A DNA stretch of 64,000 bases from Carallia brachiata (Eukaryota; Streptophyta; Magnoliopsida; Malpighiales; Rhizophoraceae), in NCBI GenBank assembly GCA_021464245.1, contig JADCRB010000069.1:1303092-1367091 (forward strand), written 5' to 3'. Within the stretch, counting starts at the first letter, position 1. Each line of letters starts with the position of its first letter. Below are positions 40,403 to 51,978 of this stretch, piece after piece. The notes under the pieces are model-generated. The model was not told the origin of the DNA. It saw nothing but the letters and a program-made list of their open reading frames with translations, and did no database searches. A program made the position numbers and the translations under genes.

Positions 40403-41505
40403 CCCCTCTGTTGTAAAACACAAAGTTTGGTCTCACAAGAATTATAGAGGCGAAGTTTTGTAGAGAAAATTGGGTGTCACGCCTCCAATGTGAATTGTCC
40501 ATTTCTTATAGGAAATGAGCATCAGTGTTTTTTCTTTTTGTGGTCAGAAATCAACGATGGGTGGATTGATAGATATACACGGGATAAGATATGAGATCTT
40601 ATGTTCGTTTCTGTTCCTTTCCGGGTTTGCGCGAGTATCCAATTATAATGTATAATGTCTGTCGACACTTAATACTGCAATAACAGGGAAAAATTCGTTT
40701 GGTAACCAAGAGATTTCCGATTCTAAGTCCTAACAATTTCGAAATTTATAATTCGACTCACAGTAATTTTTATTATACCATAAAAATCTTCAATGCCTAT
40801 TACTATGACATAAATAATTCTGCAAGTTTTGAAAGGAAAAATGTGAAGAATAACTGAAGATTAACCTTACGGAAAAAAATAATAGTAATATTTTCGTAAT
40901 AAAATATGCTAAATGCTAATTTGACAAAATTAGGTTTTTTTTTTCCTTATAGCGGCAAATTAGTTGAAAACCGAAGAAAAGACGTTTGTCGTTTTTCTAT
41001 TATTGGAATACATTGTGGGGGGGTGGGGGTGTGTGTGCTCCTAGTGTGTGGCCGTGTTTGTTTCCTCCATGTCGAGGGCGCTATTTGCTGCGCACCGTCA
41101 GAGAGGCTCCTTTGATTAAAGGGAAGACTCCGAAGAAGAGTGTCATTTTATTTATTTATTTATTAGGTGATTTATTAGATGAATCATATAATAGATAATT
41201 TTTTTTTATAAATTTTCATCTTCCCTTTTTTCAAAGTTTAAAATTTTAATCACTGACTTGTTCCATCATTCAATTGAAGGCATTTTGTGGTGTTACGTTA
41301 TTAGAGTGATACCAATGTCCGAAAAAACTTTGCAAAGACTAGGGCCCTTGACTTCTGTTTTTTTTTTTTCCTTTCCATTAAGAAGTTGATTGAATTATAA
41401 ATTACATAATATAAATAATTTTTTTCATGTTCATACATTATTTTTAATATTGAAAAATGGATATCTCAAAAATAGTGATTTATTTTAATTTTTACTTACT
41501 AACAC
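40403..41505. other. Intergenic, former promoter of the O-methyltransferase
   Basis: No ORF of interest. 41014-41045 is a G/T-rich tract with runs of seven and five G. The remainder is AT-rich. Confidence 0.4.
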
Positions 41506-41690
41506 CTGACGTGATTTTCAAAGTCCATTTACTGAGTTGGAAATCAAAATTTGCAAAGCATTAGCCCTGTGTTGACTTCTCTAATGACCCGACGGCAATT
41601 TTTAACGGACACCTACTACACAAGCAAGAATGCTCGTCTTAGTCTTGCTAGCAAATCAGCAAATGCTTCAACAGGGTTTTAATATTCCAC
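41506..41690. repeat. Diverged direct repeat, copy A
   Basis: Aligns with 42557-42744 over about 185 bases with many substitutions and small indels. Shared phrases include TTGCAAAGCA, GACGGCAATTTT, ACACCTACT and AAATTCCA/ATATTCCA at the right edge. Non-coding as far as can be seen. Confidence 0.75.
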
Positions 41691-42556
41691 ATCGCAATCT
41701 TGTCTGTCTGTGCCAATCAAGACCGGACAAAATTACTACAATCTTGTCTTCTTTGTAGGCCTCCAGCGATTCTCTGTGTTGGGAAAACATTTTGTCTATT
41801 TTCAAAAAAATAGGCAAAACCCTTTTTTTTTTATAAATCATAATTTACTTTTTTTTTGAACATCAAAATTGATGCATGTCAATATGTAAGTTATTGCATT
41901 TGTGAAATAATGTCATAGCCATTTATTAATGTTCTTATTTAACTTCTCTTATAATGAGAATCCTCTATCCAAGTACTATTAGTAATCTTTTCCTAGATTC
42001 AATCTCGGTGTAAACGAGTTTTAAACATACAACTACACCACGTCATAAATTCTCTAAAATTCCTGGGGCAAGCATAGGCAAAAGAACTCAAATCTAGACC
42101 AATACGATAGAAAGCACAGAAAGTTAGAACTAAACTATCACATTGAGTAATATAATTTACCATTATTAAAAGATGATGGCCATACAAGAAGTATTCCTCC
42201 CGGACAGAACCATAGAAGATACAACACAAGCAAGACTAAAAATTGAAGAACGCCATGAATCTGAACCACTAGACAGGCCCCAGAAAAACGCAAAGGGCTG
42301 AGGAACAAGCTAACGAGGCAAAGCCGTAGTTCATAGTTGGCATTTTGAGACTTCTCAACTTTCATACAAGTGCAGATTGGCTATTCAGATTTTTCGAGGA
42401 GGTTCTACGTAGAGTGGTCTCTATATGCCGTCCACCCACCCCACTTGTGCACTTCACTGGAATCTGATTACACAATGATTGACAAGGACAGAAACTGAGG
42501 TGTCCTAGGCAAGCTATAGTTACGTTTTGCATGAATATTAAAACCAAAACTGAGCC
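41691..42556. other. Spacer between the two direct repeats; unrecognised minus-strand ORFs
   Basis: Moderate GC for this window. Minus-strand ORFs at 41999-42229, 42138-42365 and 42362-42613 overlap in different frames and match no family I know. The region could be 3' UTR or old retro-derived sequence. Its flanking by a direct repeat suggests that a roughly 1.05-kb unit was once duplicated or that an insertion separated the two copies. Confidence 0.35.
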
Positions 42557-42744
42557 ACCGACGTCGTTTTGCAAAGTCCTGACTCCTGAGTTGAGAGCAA
42601 CCAAAGCTTGCAAAGCAGTAGCACTGTATCGACTCCTCTGTTGATGACGGCAATTTTAATAAACACCTACTGGTCGCCCATGAATGCCTCAAAGTTTTTT
42701 TTTCTGACAAATTCGCGAATGCTTCAGCAAGGTTTAAAATTCCA
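42557..42744. repeat. Diverged direct repeat, copy B
   Basis: Partner of 41506-41690 in the same orientation, offset about 1.05 kb. Divergence is high enough that the duplication is old. Confidence 0.75.
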
Positions 42745-43173
42745 TTATTAATTATTTATGACTTGGCTAGTAATAAAAACGAACTTGAGATTATGTGTGT
42801 GAGACCCATAATTTGGATTTTGAATTCTCGCGTGCATTTAAAATAATATTTCAAGTAATACACAGTGAGCAAATTCAAGAAAATTTTGCAGCCCTAAATT
42901 TGAGATTTCATTCACAAAATAGCTCCAATGGGCCTTTCCACATTGAAATGCCTGGTGCATGTGTTTCAAATATTTTCTTTCTAATTTGTTGTTTTTGTCA
43001 ACTTGGAAAAAAAACCATTCATTCTCTTCTGATTTTCCTAATTGTCGTTGACCTAAGAGGAAGAAAATAATGACCAAATCAGTAATTGTCGCGTTGCGAG
43101 GGTCAATGTTTAAAAATAAGTAACATGAGAAACAAGAAAAAAAAAAGATTATTTGTTAATTTTACTTTCTTTT

Positions 43174-43284
43174 TGAGTAAGTAAAATTTACTCATGATAT
43201 AATATCATATAATTTATTTTTTTAATTGAAATAGACTCCACTCATTATACGATATAAGATAATGAGTAAGTTATACTTACTAAA
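43174..43284. mobile_element. Short palindromic MITE, copy 2
   Basis: About 111 bases with clear inverted ends: TGAGTAAGTAAAATTTACTC on the left and, reverse-complemented, TTAGTAAGTATAACTTACTC on the right. The arms continue as CATGATATAATATC against CATTATCTTATATC. Shares its interior with the element at 36951-37063. Confidence 0.7.
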
Positions 43285-43598
43285 AAATATAAGTTAAATT
43301 AAAAATTCTTAGAAACTAAATCATAAAATTTAAGTCAAAAGGTTCTTCAAAATATACTAATGGTTATAATTTAAATTTTTTGATAAGTTTAAATTCTGAG
43401 AATGGAATCAATGAGATTTACGTAAGAGAGTATCTTACCGCATTGTAAGCTTGCAGATTTAACGGGCATTCTAATGGAAAAAAATAAAAATTAAGCCGAA
43501 CGACAGCGTACAACTTAACTAGTGCACCAGTCCACAGCACGTCTACACCGCCTCGCCAAGCAAAAAAAAAAAAAACAAAAAAAAACTAGTGAAATTCG

Positions 43599-44097
43599 GA
43601 AATATGTATAAATTAAGTTCTAAATTTTTTATTTTTTTACATTTAAGTCTTAAATTTTTTTTGACATTTCGTTTGAGTTTTAAACTTTTCGATTTCTTAT
43701 CACATCAGTCATTTTATTTACAAAAAATAGTCAATTTGTTACTAAATAAGTTTAATTTAATACAAATTATTAAAAAAATATCAAATGCACCAACTAAATA
43801 TTTTTTTATTAACAAAATATACATATTAAATATTTTTTTAATTAACAAATATACGAATTAATTAGGTAGTATGCATATTATTTGATATAAAAAGCATCCA
43901 ATTCATGTATTTAATTTTTTTAAAATAATTTTTTGTAAGATCAAAATTATTTTTTAATAAATTTATCACTTTTCTTCAACAGATGAACTAATTTGATAAG
44001 AAATTAAATATTTTTAGAACTTAAATAAAATTTTAAAAAAGTTTAAAATTTAAATATAAAAAAATTTAAAAATTTAGGATTTAAATTATATATATCC
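43599..44097. mobile_element. Mutator-type foldback MITE, copy 2, with target-site duplication
   Basis: A 499-base element flanked by a perfect 10-base direct repeat, GTGAAATTCG (43589-43598 and 44098-44107). Left end GAAATATGTATAAATTAAG; right end in reverse complement GGATATATATAATTTAAATC. The arms stay complementary for about 120 bases, with TTTCTTATCACATCAGTC opposite TTTCTTATCAAATTAGTTC. The length, arms and TSD length match copy 1 at 31593-32083. No coding capacity. Confidence 0.85.
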
Positions 44098-44107
44098 GTG
44101 AAATTCG

Positions 44108-46815
44108 AGCCAAGGGGAGCGTAACGCTGAAACTTAAGTCAACGGCAGCGTACAACTCAGCGGACTGGGCACCGCCTCACTGAAAAAATAGATAAAATCA
44201 GCGCCATTGATTTCCACAACACTGCTTAATCGTAGCCGTCTATCCCAATCTTTGTTTTATAAATACGTCTCCCACTCCTTTTTCCGTCCCAAATCTCCCA
44301 AATTAAAATCATAATAATTTTTTAATAGCACTATATAATACAAAAGTTTTTTCATGGTTTTTCAAGATTTAGCTTTTTCTGATATAACAAAAAAATTTTT
44401 GCTTTTTTGTTTAGAGTAATTTTTTACAATTTAACTTTTTGTGGCAGATCTTTCCTAATATTTGGTCTCCTTTCAAGTTACTGGCGGTTTTTTTTTTTAC
44501 TTTGCTTTGGAACAGTTTTAGGGTTTTTTGAATGTTTCTTGGATTCCATTTTACGATAAATTGATCAGTTCTTGAATTCTTTTTCTTTTAATCTTCTAAT
44601 TCCAACAGAACTATAATCTTTTAATTAATTAATTTATTTATTTTTACTCTGCTGTGGTTTTTTTCTTGAATGGCCAATTTTTTTAAAAAATCATATTTGC
44701 GGTATTTCTGTCTAGCACTTTTTTTTTTTAAATTCTTTCGGCAATAAATAATAATTTTTTATTACTTTCGAAGTACATGTTCTGCGCTTTCGTTAATTTA
44801 ATCTCTGTAATATGGGATTTGTTAGCAGTATGGTTTTGCAATGCAATAGAAATTGGCCACCGCAATAAGGACAAAAGTTGGCATATTGGGCAGGCTGCTC
44901 GCTCTACATTAATTCAGTGAAAAAAGCGTTGTGAAATTCATCGTTTTATTTAGGATTATTTTTTCTTAGATTTTGTTCGTTAAGGTTTCATTACTTTATT
45001 AATTGTTTTTCTGAAATTTTTTGATGCATTTGGACTTGTATGTTTATGTATGTGTTTTAGGTTCGTGAAGATAACTGGGTTTTTAAAATAGTTAATTTTT
45101 TTTCTTTTTTTTGCAAGTTACTCTGGGTGTTTGGATTTGTGTTTGTGATTATATTTCTTCCAGACTCTATTGGGCATTTCCTTACATATTGATGTGTTAC
45201 AAAAATATTCCCCTTTAATTCTCTTTTGGACCTGTTTTGGTTTTATATCGGTATTGTATCTAAGAAATATTTTATTGTATGGTTTATAAAAATGTTTTTG
45301 AATTTCTTTTTGTTTGCTAAGCTTTTAATGTGGATCTGGGTTTACATTGTTTCTTTGATCTCAGCCCCGACTTGTGGTTATTTCTGATGGGAGTGTTGAC
45401 AGTATGGGAATAATTTCCTTAGTGAATTTGGTAGATTTAGGAATTTCTGGAATTATTTGTGCAGATTTGTTAGAATTGACCAGCTATAATGTAACATGAC
45501 GTTTAACATTTCTATCATCTTTTTGGTGGCCTTGAAACAAGGGAATGTGATGCTGGCTTCTAATTTGAAGCTTGAAATATCGTCTGGAGAATTGGAGATG
45601 CATGTGAATGCATGGTGATTGAATTTCTTAGTGATGACTTGATGATAAGTGCCATCTCTTGTAAATTGTGTTGGAAATTTAGTCATGGTAAGAACTTTGT
45701 GAAAACAAAGTGTGTTTTTTTTTTTTTTTTGTACTATCTTGTTGATCTTTTCTCTCTTCATGGTTTTGAATTCTGTTGTTTTGTTTTGATCCCGACAGCA
45801 GATCTTGTTTAAGTGTCAACCTTTTGCAGTTAGTCTTCTCATCGCTAACTCAGTGTTACTCCGACTCCGTCATTGTGCTTTTAGTTGGTGTCTTATAGTA
45901 TAGTTTTGTAATTGTCATTCAGTGTAATTAAAATTTTATATTTCGTTATTTTGTGGCAGCCTTTTGTCCTGAAACTTTCCTCTGTTTGTAGAACTTGGAC
46001 AGCGTTCGGACTGGCATTTCAGCCAGTTTGTTAAGCAGAAAGGCCCATTTGTAGGTCTACCCAACAATCAAACTCAAGATTGCCAAAGCATAGTGTCTAC
46101 TGTCTAGGTCGTTACCTCCATCCGAAGAATAAGACACTCTCGGCCCTTCCTCGGTGTTCCAACCTGCACAACCTGAGTGCGTCAGGTGTGTATCACTTAT
46201 TTTATTTATATTTCCCATGAAAAGAAATTAAATTTCCAAGGTTTTTTTTATCATGAAAACATTTCAACTATTGTGTTCTGTCACATAAAATGAGTAAACT
46301 GTTAACTGCACAATTTCTGATGAAATATGTATCTGAAAGGACCTAGTCTCCAAATTTTTGAATTTGTTTTTATTTATGGAAAGGAAATTAGATTCCTGCA
46401 AAATGAAGCCTTATATTTTCTTTGGAATTGAAGTTTACTTTAACGTGTGAGAGCCAAAATTAGTTTGGATATTCACCCCAAAACGTTGGCCATAATTTTT
46501 GAGCCTGTTACTCTCCATAGTCAGTATATGTGTGGAAATATAAAGGACAAAATTTAGCAGTAACAGGGAGATGATACTAAATGTACAAACCAAAAAGGTA
46601 CATTCAATCCTGGGGAACACTGGAAAAAGAAAAAGAGAAAGGATAAACAAAACACGAAAAAAGAGACTGCATTTACTAGTTGTAATAATGAGCAAGATTC
46701 GCGACTTAGAGATTACAAGTTCTGAGTCGTTACAGTATGCACTAAGACAACCTTTCTTTGATAACCTTTCTTATCCAGTAGTTACAATGTCTAAATGGAT
46801 AATTTCTCTCTAACA
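44108..46815 (+). other. Possible non-coding transcription unit
   Basis: TTTATAAATA at 44257-44265 is a good TATA box, followed about 30 bases later by pyrimidine-rich, leader-like sequence (about 44270-44310). From there to about 46195 the plus strand is T-rich and intron-like with several plausible splice sites, and about 45950-46195 is GC-richer and exon-like, ending at GCGTCAG before GTGTGT. No reading frame longer than about 40 codons with protein character was found; one frame there reads ELGQRSDWHFSQFVKQKG before a stop. It could be a lncRNA or a decayed gene. 46200-46815 is flanking and probable 3' region of EPF1. Confidence 0.3.
44257..44265 (+). promoter_or_regulatory. TATA box of the putative non-coding unit
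   Basis: TTTATAAATA followed by a CT-rich stretch at plausible start-site distance. No coding gene is attached to it, so its role is uncertain. Confidence 0.35.
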
Positions 46816-47558
46816 TCATGGGATAGGGTAAGACTTATTACGACACATGCACTTGTAAGCAATGGGACAAGTCTCTGCCTCTTCGAGAGATGCACAGGTA
46901 AAGCCCACCATTACTAGTCTACAAGGTGAGCATGACCCACAGGCATGAGAGCAGTCAGGCATGCTTGATCCTGCAATTGGGACGGTATCAGGGCCCCTGT
47001 TTCTCCTTCTCGGCCTCCTTTCCTTGTAGAAACTGGGCTTTGCCACTAGGCCATCTGTTGTCTCAGATGGCTGTACAGAATGCTGATACCCATGTCCTGT
47101 TAAGCATTCAATGAACAAACTCATGAGTAGACAAATAACCAAGAACCTATCCCTAAAAAAAAAAGGAAAAAGGTAAATGAAGCAAGGAAGTTATAGTTGG
47201 ACAGGGTGGGAATGAATGAGATGGTGACAGAGTTAGTTGTGGTGTATATTGTTCATAACTCTGTTGCATATAAATTTTAGTTGTAAATTTCATAAATATT
47301 TATATGTTTTGTTTTTGTATAAATTATGATGTGTAAAATTACTAAGATTAATATATAATGAAATTATGAAAAATTATACACAAAGGAAAAAACCGAAATT
47401 AGTCACACGTGCATGGACACAAAGAACGAAAGGATCTCAATTTAGAGAAAGAAAGGACTCGTACTTGTTCTTGGCCTGCCCATGTTTCTTGCAGATATGA
47501 GAGAGGGAAGAAGAAGTGCAATGATTAATATTGCTACAATAATAGAACCCTTCAACAT
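46816..47558 (-). CDS. EPF1: EPIDERMAL PATTERNING FACTOR 1-type secreted peptide precursor
   Basis: A 124-residue precursor in two exons: 47558-47465 and 47096-46816, with a 368-base intron; the donor (phase 1, ACA A|GTACGA) and acceptor (AACAG|GA CAT) join in frame. Exon 1 encodes a classic signal peptide (MLKGSIIVAILIIALLL, cleavage probably after LISA). The propeptide follows, with a basic stretch ERRPRRRNRG before PDTVPIAGSSMPDC. The mature C-terminus has eight cysteines (DCSHACGSCSPC, FTCAS, ETCPIAYKCMC) and ends RNKSYPIP, the EPF1 pattern in Arabidopsis (NKSYPVP ending). Known role of the family: an apoplastic peptide that signals through ERECTA-family receptors with TMM to enforce stomatal spacing. 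The open frame that continues upstream of exon 2 into the intron (LVICLLMSLFIECL) lacks an ATG and is not needed. A TATA box lies about 120 bases upstream of the ATG. EPF2 is the main alternative; the C-terminal tail favours EPF1. Confidence 0.9.
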
Positions 47559-47677
47559 TTAGAATACTACTGTTTGTTATACTGTGCTTTTCCTGGACTA
47601 AGGTAGCTAGCTAGAAAGTTGGCAATAAAAAAAAGTTCTAGGCAAATGTGAGATGAAGTGGGGGTAGAACTAGAGGG

Positions 47678-47684
47678 TTATATA
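47678..47684 (-). promoter_or_regulatory. TATA box of EPF1
   Basis: On the minus strand CATATATAACC lies about 120 bases upstream of the EPF1 start codon, followed by a CT/A-rich leader (CCCCACTTCATCTCACATTTG). Spacing and sequence fit a core promoter. Confidence 0.55.
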
Positions 47685-50600
47685 TGAAGAGGTTGGGTAT
47701 GCAGAAGAAGAGAGTATTGAAGGAAATCACAGGCAAGGAGTGTGTTGGCCTAGAAGAGATGGTCAGATGAAAAGGAGTGCACAGGGAAAGACTCTGTCAA
47801 TAGTCACAGGAATTAAGCTTTCCTATGTTCCATTGGAAAGGAAAAAGGTATTCAAATATACTAGTGGTGGAAGAATTAACTGAATTCATAAGCTTCTTTT
47901 ACGTGAAACTCTGACTAGGAACCTGGGCAATGCATGCATAACCATAAATGCTTTTGTGGAGGGATATTTCAAATTTTGTTGGATTTTGAAATAAAATAAT
48001 AAGATACATATGAGAGCTAATAAATTGGCCACTGAGTACCTACTGTGATTGCCTTAAATGTTTTCTGCTTCTCCAGGATAGGTGCTTCTGCCTGCAGGAC
48101 AACCCGAGCCAATCATTCAATTCTTTCCTTGAAAACACTACGCATAAGTGTTGGTTAATTCTCATTCGAAGCTATCTAAGACCTGGTACCCTAACATAGG
48201 GTGCCAATGGTCCTCAATTCTGAATGAGAAAATACTTGGTGGGATTGCTTATATGGGATCAAATTCATATAGATGGCTGGATTGTTGAATTTAGAAAATA
48301 GAAGAAAACATATTAAATATCGTCAGATAGATCTCGTGATTACTTTGATGCTACTTAAAGTACAGTCATATAGTGAAGTTCTCATTGTTGTAGGCATTAC
48401 TAGCTCTTACTTTTCAGGCTTGCAACCACAGCACTCTCAACTAATTAAACGAGAAGCAGCCAACGACCAAAAATGACTTTGACCAATTAATTTTGTTTGC
48501 ATAAGTAAGCTCTTGGGACCCAGAAACTGCAATTTCTGCTAAATAAGATGATCTCTGTAAAAAGGAAAGGAAAGTTTCTTTTCCCAGGCGGATTTACCGA
48601 AAAGAAAGATGGGGAAATTCGAACTCTCAAGTCTCTTATAAGTGCTTTTGTAATCCTAAAATCATTTTTTGTTGGTTGGAGTGGTTTAATTAGCTTAAAA
48701 TTCAAATTCAAATCGGCATATCTCATGCAATAAATCCATCTGTTCCTGGTTCATTACATTACACACGTTAGCAGAGTGGCAGTTATTATATATGAATCTC
48801 ACACATTTGAATTATAGACAAATTTCAGTGATCTAAATTTAATTGATTTCCCTAGAACTCGGAAAAAAGAATAGAGGGTGTGTTTCTCGAATCTTTTTAA
48901 CAATATTTATTTTGCCGGCTTTCCAATAATCCTCAGGAATAAAAGTTGGTATCCGGCAGTTTGTTTGTCGAATTTTGTGTTGATTGAAATTGTGACTGTT
49001 ATTTTTGAAATCAGAATTGATATTTTTGAAATACTTGTTATTTTTACATTTTAAAAATATTAATCGTAATTTTAAAAAAATAGTCGCGATTTCGTTCATG
49101 ACAAATCGGACTCGTAATTTTGCTCAAAGTCACTGCAAACAAAATTAAGAAAGAACTATTAAAAACCTTCCGGGCTTCTCGATGAAAACTATCTTTCGGA
49201 TGTACGCGTTATCCTTAATGACTTTGATGTGTGGATGGAAATGCTTTCTTTTAGTATTCATACTTTAACTAATGAAGCTATTGGCCAGTCTCAGCAAAGG
49301 AAAGCTCAGTTTTGACTGACTTATCACTTAAGCCTTGCAAGTTCATGAAATCCGGCGGCAGGCTACACAGGTTCTCTAGAAGAAATTACTAATAATGTAA
49401 ACTCGTAAAAAAAAAAAAAAGTCAATGTAAACTCGTCGTATGGCATTCAATGCGCTGTGTTACGCAAAAGTAGCTGAATGAATGGGTACACAAAGGAGAA
49501 TTCTTACTAACAAAAAAATGTACCGATAGCATCTTTGTTAAAACAGTAAACACTTTTATATATATCTAAGAAAAGATAATTAAGATCAATCACTTTTTTG
49601 TTAGATGAAATTTAACAAATTTAATAATATCTAAGGTGTTGTGACATGCATGTTGCAATATCTGAAAGATCATTCAATATATGTTTGGTGCCACATTCGG
49701 CAAATATGTTTAGCCATAAGAATAGTAGTTGGGGTATAATTTATGTAATTGATTAGTAGATTTCACTCAACAATTTAAGTTTTTAAGTAAAATTATTTTT
49801 TAATATGGTATTAAAATTTTATGACCGAGAAATATTTTGTTTAAATGATGTTGTTTTAACACATGTTTAATTGTGAATGTTTATAAATAAGATAAATTTA
49901 TTTTTTATTCAAACTTTTAGATAAATGTACTTTTACACACAAAAAAATTAAAATTTAATATATAATTATTCTTAACCCTCGTCACCACAATTTTACCTTT
50001 GAAGCGGAACATTTCTTAACAACGTAAATTCCATGTCCAGCAAATAATTGAACTGAAGTCGAAACAGAGACGCATTTGGTCCTCCGGACCCTCCCGCGAA
50101 TTTTGTTTAAAACTTTTTCGTTTCGGTTTTAGGCAGTGAATTGGAACAAACATAATTGTCTTTTGAATTATTTTATCCATGAAAACTGCCAAAGAATTTT
50201 GAGCCATGAGCAACGTTGCATTTTCAACGCTGGTGCAATTTTATAATTAAATAGTTTTGAGTTTTGACCAGTAGTAGGCAGCAACTGTTTATGAGCCCCC
50301 GCCAAGATAGAAAAATCGTATGGGTCCACAAACCATCAAGCACGACACGAGACTTTTGAATAAATAAATATTGAGCATGTAAAATCAAAGGGCACTACCA
50401 TAATATTGAAATATTTTATCAAAAAATAACGATATTTTTAATTTTTATAATTTAAAAATATCTTCAAAAATTTTTTAATTTTTATTATAAAAGATATAAT
50501 AATTATTATAAAAATTTAAGATACTATTATATTCAAATAAAATTTTTAAATAAATGTTTTCTGGTGTTGTAATATTTTTAAAAATTAAAACATCAAATAA

Positions 50601-51470
50601 GACACAGATGAGGGGGCTGCTATCTGTTGACTGCACAGAAATTATAGCAGCCTGCTGCAGCGCTGCTGGCCATGTATGTGTCATCACCCACCAAGTGTAC
50701 TTGTGAGGGCACATGTAATTATTTTGTCATATCTGGACCTTCACTACATCTCATTATGTCAAAGTTTTCAAGGGTTTATTTCTGCAGTCAAAGATCAGGT
50801 TGTAATGACACGTAAAAATAAATTACAAATTAATACTTTATTTAATTTAATAGAAAGTAATAAGAAAAAAACAGAATAAAAAATAATACAGTAACAATAA
50901 TATTATAATTAATAAAAATTAATAATTAAAAAATTATAAAAAAATAAATAATAATTTATAAAAAAATAAAAACTAATTATTTGAATTAATAAAAAATTAA
51001 ATAAAAAATACTTTCCTTTCTCTTTCTTTTTCTTTTTCTTTTCTTTTCCATGATTTCCCCAGCAAAGCATAAACTTAACATGTCTTCTCACGTGCAAGCT
51101 GCTTAGACCGAGGGCATAAATAATAAAACACACGCTTTTTACTTCTAGACATTCATAATGAATTTGACTTTGATATTTTGTTTGGAGAACATTTTCAAAG
51201 GAAAGATGACGAAAAAAGTGAGTTTCAAAATTTTCATTTTTTCCGTTAAAGACTTATGGTAATCTAGAAAATTTTACTAATTCTGAAAGTTCTCATACTA
51301 TACCAACAAATCAGCCAATCCAAAAATTTATATTCTTATAAGAACAAATAATTTTTGAAACTCTAACTAGTTTATCACTAAATTTTGTCGTTTGTGAAAA
51401 AAAAGAAAAGAAAAGAGTTTTCTGATTGAAGTTGTAAATATGGAAATTAAGGACAGTTACCACATTCAAA
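47685..51470. other. EPF1 upstream region and intergenic DNA
   Basis: 47690-48500 is probably regulatory sequence for EPF1 (minus strand). The rest is AT-rich; an unrecognised 45-codon plus-strand frame near 49180-49315 (LSDVRVILNDFDVWMEML) could be a relic of a retroelement. 50880-51050 resembles the A-rich repeated sequence seen elsewhere. No gene supported. Confidence 0.4.
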
Positions 51471-51476
51471 GAGACC

Positions 51477-51482
51477 TATAAA
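51477..51482 (+). promoter_or_regulatory. TATA box before the small basic protein candidate
   Basis: CCTATAAACCC lies about 95 bases upstream of the first ATG (51571), with a leader-like stretch (TTCATTCACAAGTAGC) between. Confidence 0.4.
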
Positions 51483-51570
51483 CCCATAAAACCTTTCTTC
51501 ATTCACAAGTAGCTAAGCAAAAACCCAACAAAGTCTTTCCTCTCTGCACCCTCCTGCTTAAGCGACAAAA

Positions 51571-51978
51571 ATGAACTCCCTTTCCCTTGTTCGCAGCGCC
51601 ACAACAAAATTTGGGCGTCGTTAAATGGTTGAACATCTGGATCAAGACGACGACGAATTGGGTGGGGAAAATCATCGCCGGAGATCTCTCTCCAAGAAAA
51701 GAAATGAGCCTCCTGCTGCAGTTTCCTTGGTGATTTCCTTGAGCCAGAGACGTGAAAGAGCTAAGCAAAGGCAGATATATCTCCAGTCCTACAAGCTGGC
51801 ATCAGGGAGCAAATTGAGACGATCATCAAAGTCGTCTAGATTAAAAAAGGTGGCCATCAAGGTGAGGACAGTTGTGGTGTCACTTGTCTCGGTTATCAGG
51901 ATCGGTGCTTTGAGGTCCTGCAATGGTGGATCAGCGATGTCTGCATCTTCCCCCATGCGAGTTACAAAGTTTTGTTGA
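51571..51978 (+). pseudogene. Small basic protein gene split by one in-frame stop
   Basis: The first ATG after a TATA box (51571) opens MNSLSLVRSATTKFGRR and meets TAA at 51622-51624. The same frame resumes at once with ATG (51625) and runs 117 codons to TGA at 51978. The downstream part is strongly protein-like: LVISLSQRRERAKQRQIYLQ, a Ser/Lys/Arg-rich block (SKLRRSSKSSRLKKVAIKVR), a hydrophobic VVVSLVSVIRIGAL and a Ser-rich tail ending VTKFC. Between about 51615 and 51715 another frame also reads well (VKWLNIWIKTTTNWVGKIIAGD), so instead of a nonsense change the gene may carry two compensating indels. I do not recognise a named family. If the second ATG is used, a functional 117-residue basic protein is possible, with the first frame acting as an upstream ORF. 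Confidence 0.4.

Noticed and set aside
41999..42613. Overlapping minus-strand ORFs between the direct repeats
   Set aside because: They are in three different frames with no motif; more likely chance ORFs in less AT-rich DNA.
45630..45660. Box C/D snoRNA suggested by GTGATGA near 45632
   Set aside because: No CTGA D box with flanking complementarity was found at the right distance.
47097..47190. EPF1 frame extended upstream through the hydrophobic LVICLLMSLFIECL stretch
   Set aside because: There is no ATG before an in-frame stop, and a better signal-peptide exon upstream splices in phase past this stretch.
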